Assembly (NCBI GenBank): GCA_964415045.1 | Contig: CAYPZL010000247.1 | Location: forward strand, 1 to 7,252 | Reading direction: 5' to 3' | From: CAYPZL01 sp964415045 | GTDB lineage: Bacteria; Planctomycetota; Phycisphaerae; Sedimentisphaerales; Anaerobacaceae | DNA length: 7,252 nucleotides | Part shown: piece after piece, positions 7,027 through 7,252 of the stretch | Layout: each line of letters starts with the position of its first letter | Numbering within the stretch: the stretch's first letter is position 1 | The notes under the pieces: generated by a model | Databases searched by the model: none | The model's input: only the letters and a program-made list of their open reading frames with translations | Told to the model about the DNA's origin: nothing | Translations under genes and position numbers: made by a program

Positions 7027-7065
7027 CGGGTTTGTCGATAATTACGCTTTGTACTCACAAACCCG
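7027..7065. repeat. 9-bp perfect inverted repeat just upstream of the first operon gene
   Basis: CGGGTTTGT (7027-7035) is mirrored exactly by ACAAACCCG (7057-7065) around a 21-nt AT-richer centre. It lies 12 nt before the ATG at 7015. The outer arm can pair another way, since AACCC (7060-7064) also matches GGGTT (7070-7074). Two exclusive hairpins in the leader are therefore possible on the minus-strand transcript. An operator for a dimeric regulator or a leader that controls translation both fit, as does chance. Confidence 0.35.
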
Positions 7066-7094
7066 AACTGGGTTCCAACGAGAGAGTGTTCTTC

Positions 7095-7158
7095 AGCAGG
7101 CCTGAGAGGCGCCGCTGGTTGAAGGGGTATTCCCTGGTGTAACGGTGGATGGCCTGCT
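7095..7158. other. Nested inverted repeats in the upstream region, possible structured element
   Basis: AGCAGGCC (7095-7102) pairs perfectly with GGCCTGCT (7151-7158). Inside, CCGCTG (7112-7117) pairs with CGGTGG (7143-7148) using two wobbles on the plus-strand reading. At the centre AGGG (7123-7126) pairs with CCCT (7132-7135). The three stems nest into one long interrupted hairpin. It resembles no RNA family I know. With a long enough leader it would lie in the 5' part of the operon mRNA. Confidence 0.25.
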
Positions 7159-7252
7159 AATTAGGGAGATAGTGTGCCGGTTCAGCGGGAATCGAGCGGT
7201 CGCGTCCCGAAGTTTGGTGGAAATTGCGATCCACCCTCGGGTTGATGGAAGC
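7106..7252 (+). other. Unassigned right flank, open on both strands to the window edge
   Basis: No gene can be assigned here. On the plus strand a frame stays open from 7106 to the edge (49 codons; possible GTG start at 7145) and reads partly like protein (for example AVASRSLVEIAIHPRVDG). It has no ATG and no clear ribosome-binding site. The minus strand also has an open frame from the edge to a stop at 7105-7103 or nearby. GC-rich DNA often gives such frames by chance. It may be the beginning or end of a neighbouring gene, a remnant, or upstream regulatory DNA. Confidence 0.15.

Noticed and set aside
1..7252. CRISPR array, tRNA or rRNA gene, or complete insertion sequence
   Set aside because: I saw no regularly spaced repeats, no tRNA or rRNA signature, and no transposase with terminal repeats.

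Overview
The window carries a tripartite heavy-metal efflux operon, all on the minus strand. In transcription order it reads: a small Cys-containing exported protein (7015-6584), a CzcC-type outer-membrane channel (6485-5226), a CzcB-type periplasmic adaptor (5229-3967), a CzcA/CusA-family RND pump (best start the GTG at 3944, end 729), and a short PII-superfamily protein (725-384). The spacing indicates one transcript. czcC and czcB share an ATGA overlap, czcB and czcA are 22 nt apart, and the PII gene starts 3 nt after the czcA stop with its ribosome-binding site inside the czcA end. Only the 98-nt gap between the small gene and czcC leaves room for a separate promoter.

The host is a GC-rich Gram-negative bacterium. 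A fragment at the left edge (274-1, minus) encodes most of a Por/type IX secretion C-terminal sorting domain. Such domains are typical of the Bacteroidota/Rhodothermota/Calditrichota group and some candidate phyla. With the high GC content, a Rhodothermota-like organism is my guess. The fragment has no intact gene body upstream of it in this window and is probably a remnant.

How the genes work together: the RND trimer takes substrate from the periplasm or inner membrane and uses proton flow to drive it out. The adaptor bridges it to the TolC-like channel. The pump lacks the three methionines that bind Cu(I)/Ag(I) in CusA and has CzcA-type motifs, so a divalent metal (Zn, Co, Cd or Ni) is the better guess. 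The adaptor starts with a His/Asp/Glu-rich segment that could capture divalent metal. The PII protein belongs with the PII-NG group known to sit beside such pumps. It keeps the nucleotide-binding loop but lacks the uridylylation tyrosine. The first gene has no function I can name and is the least described component.

The left flank (1-383) holds the sorting-domain remnant and a long inverted repeat that may end the operon. The right flank (7016-7252) holds no gene I can assign, but contains two inverted-repeat structures upstream of the operon. No metal-responsive regulator is visible in the window.
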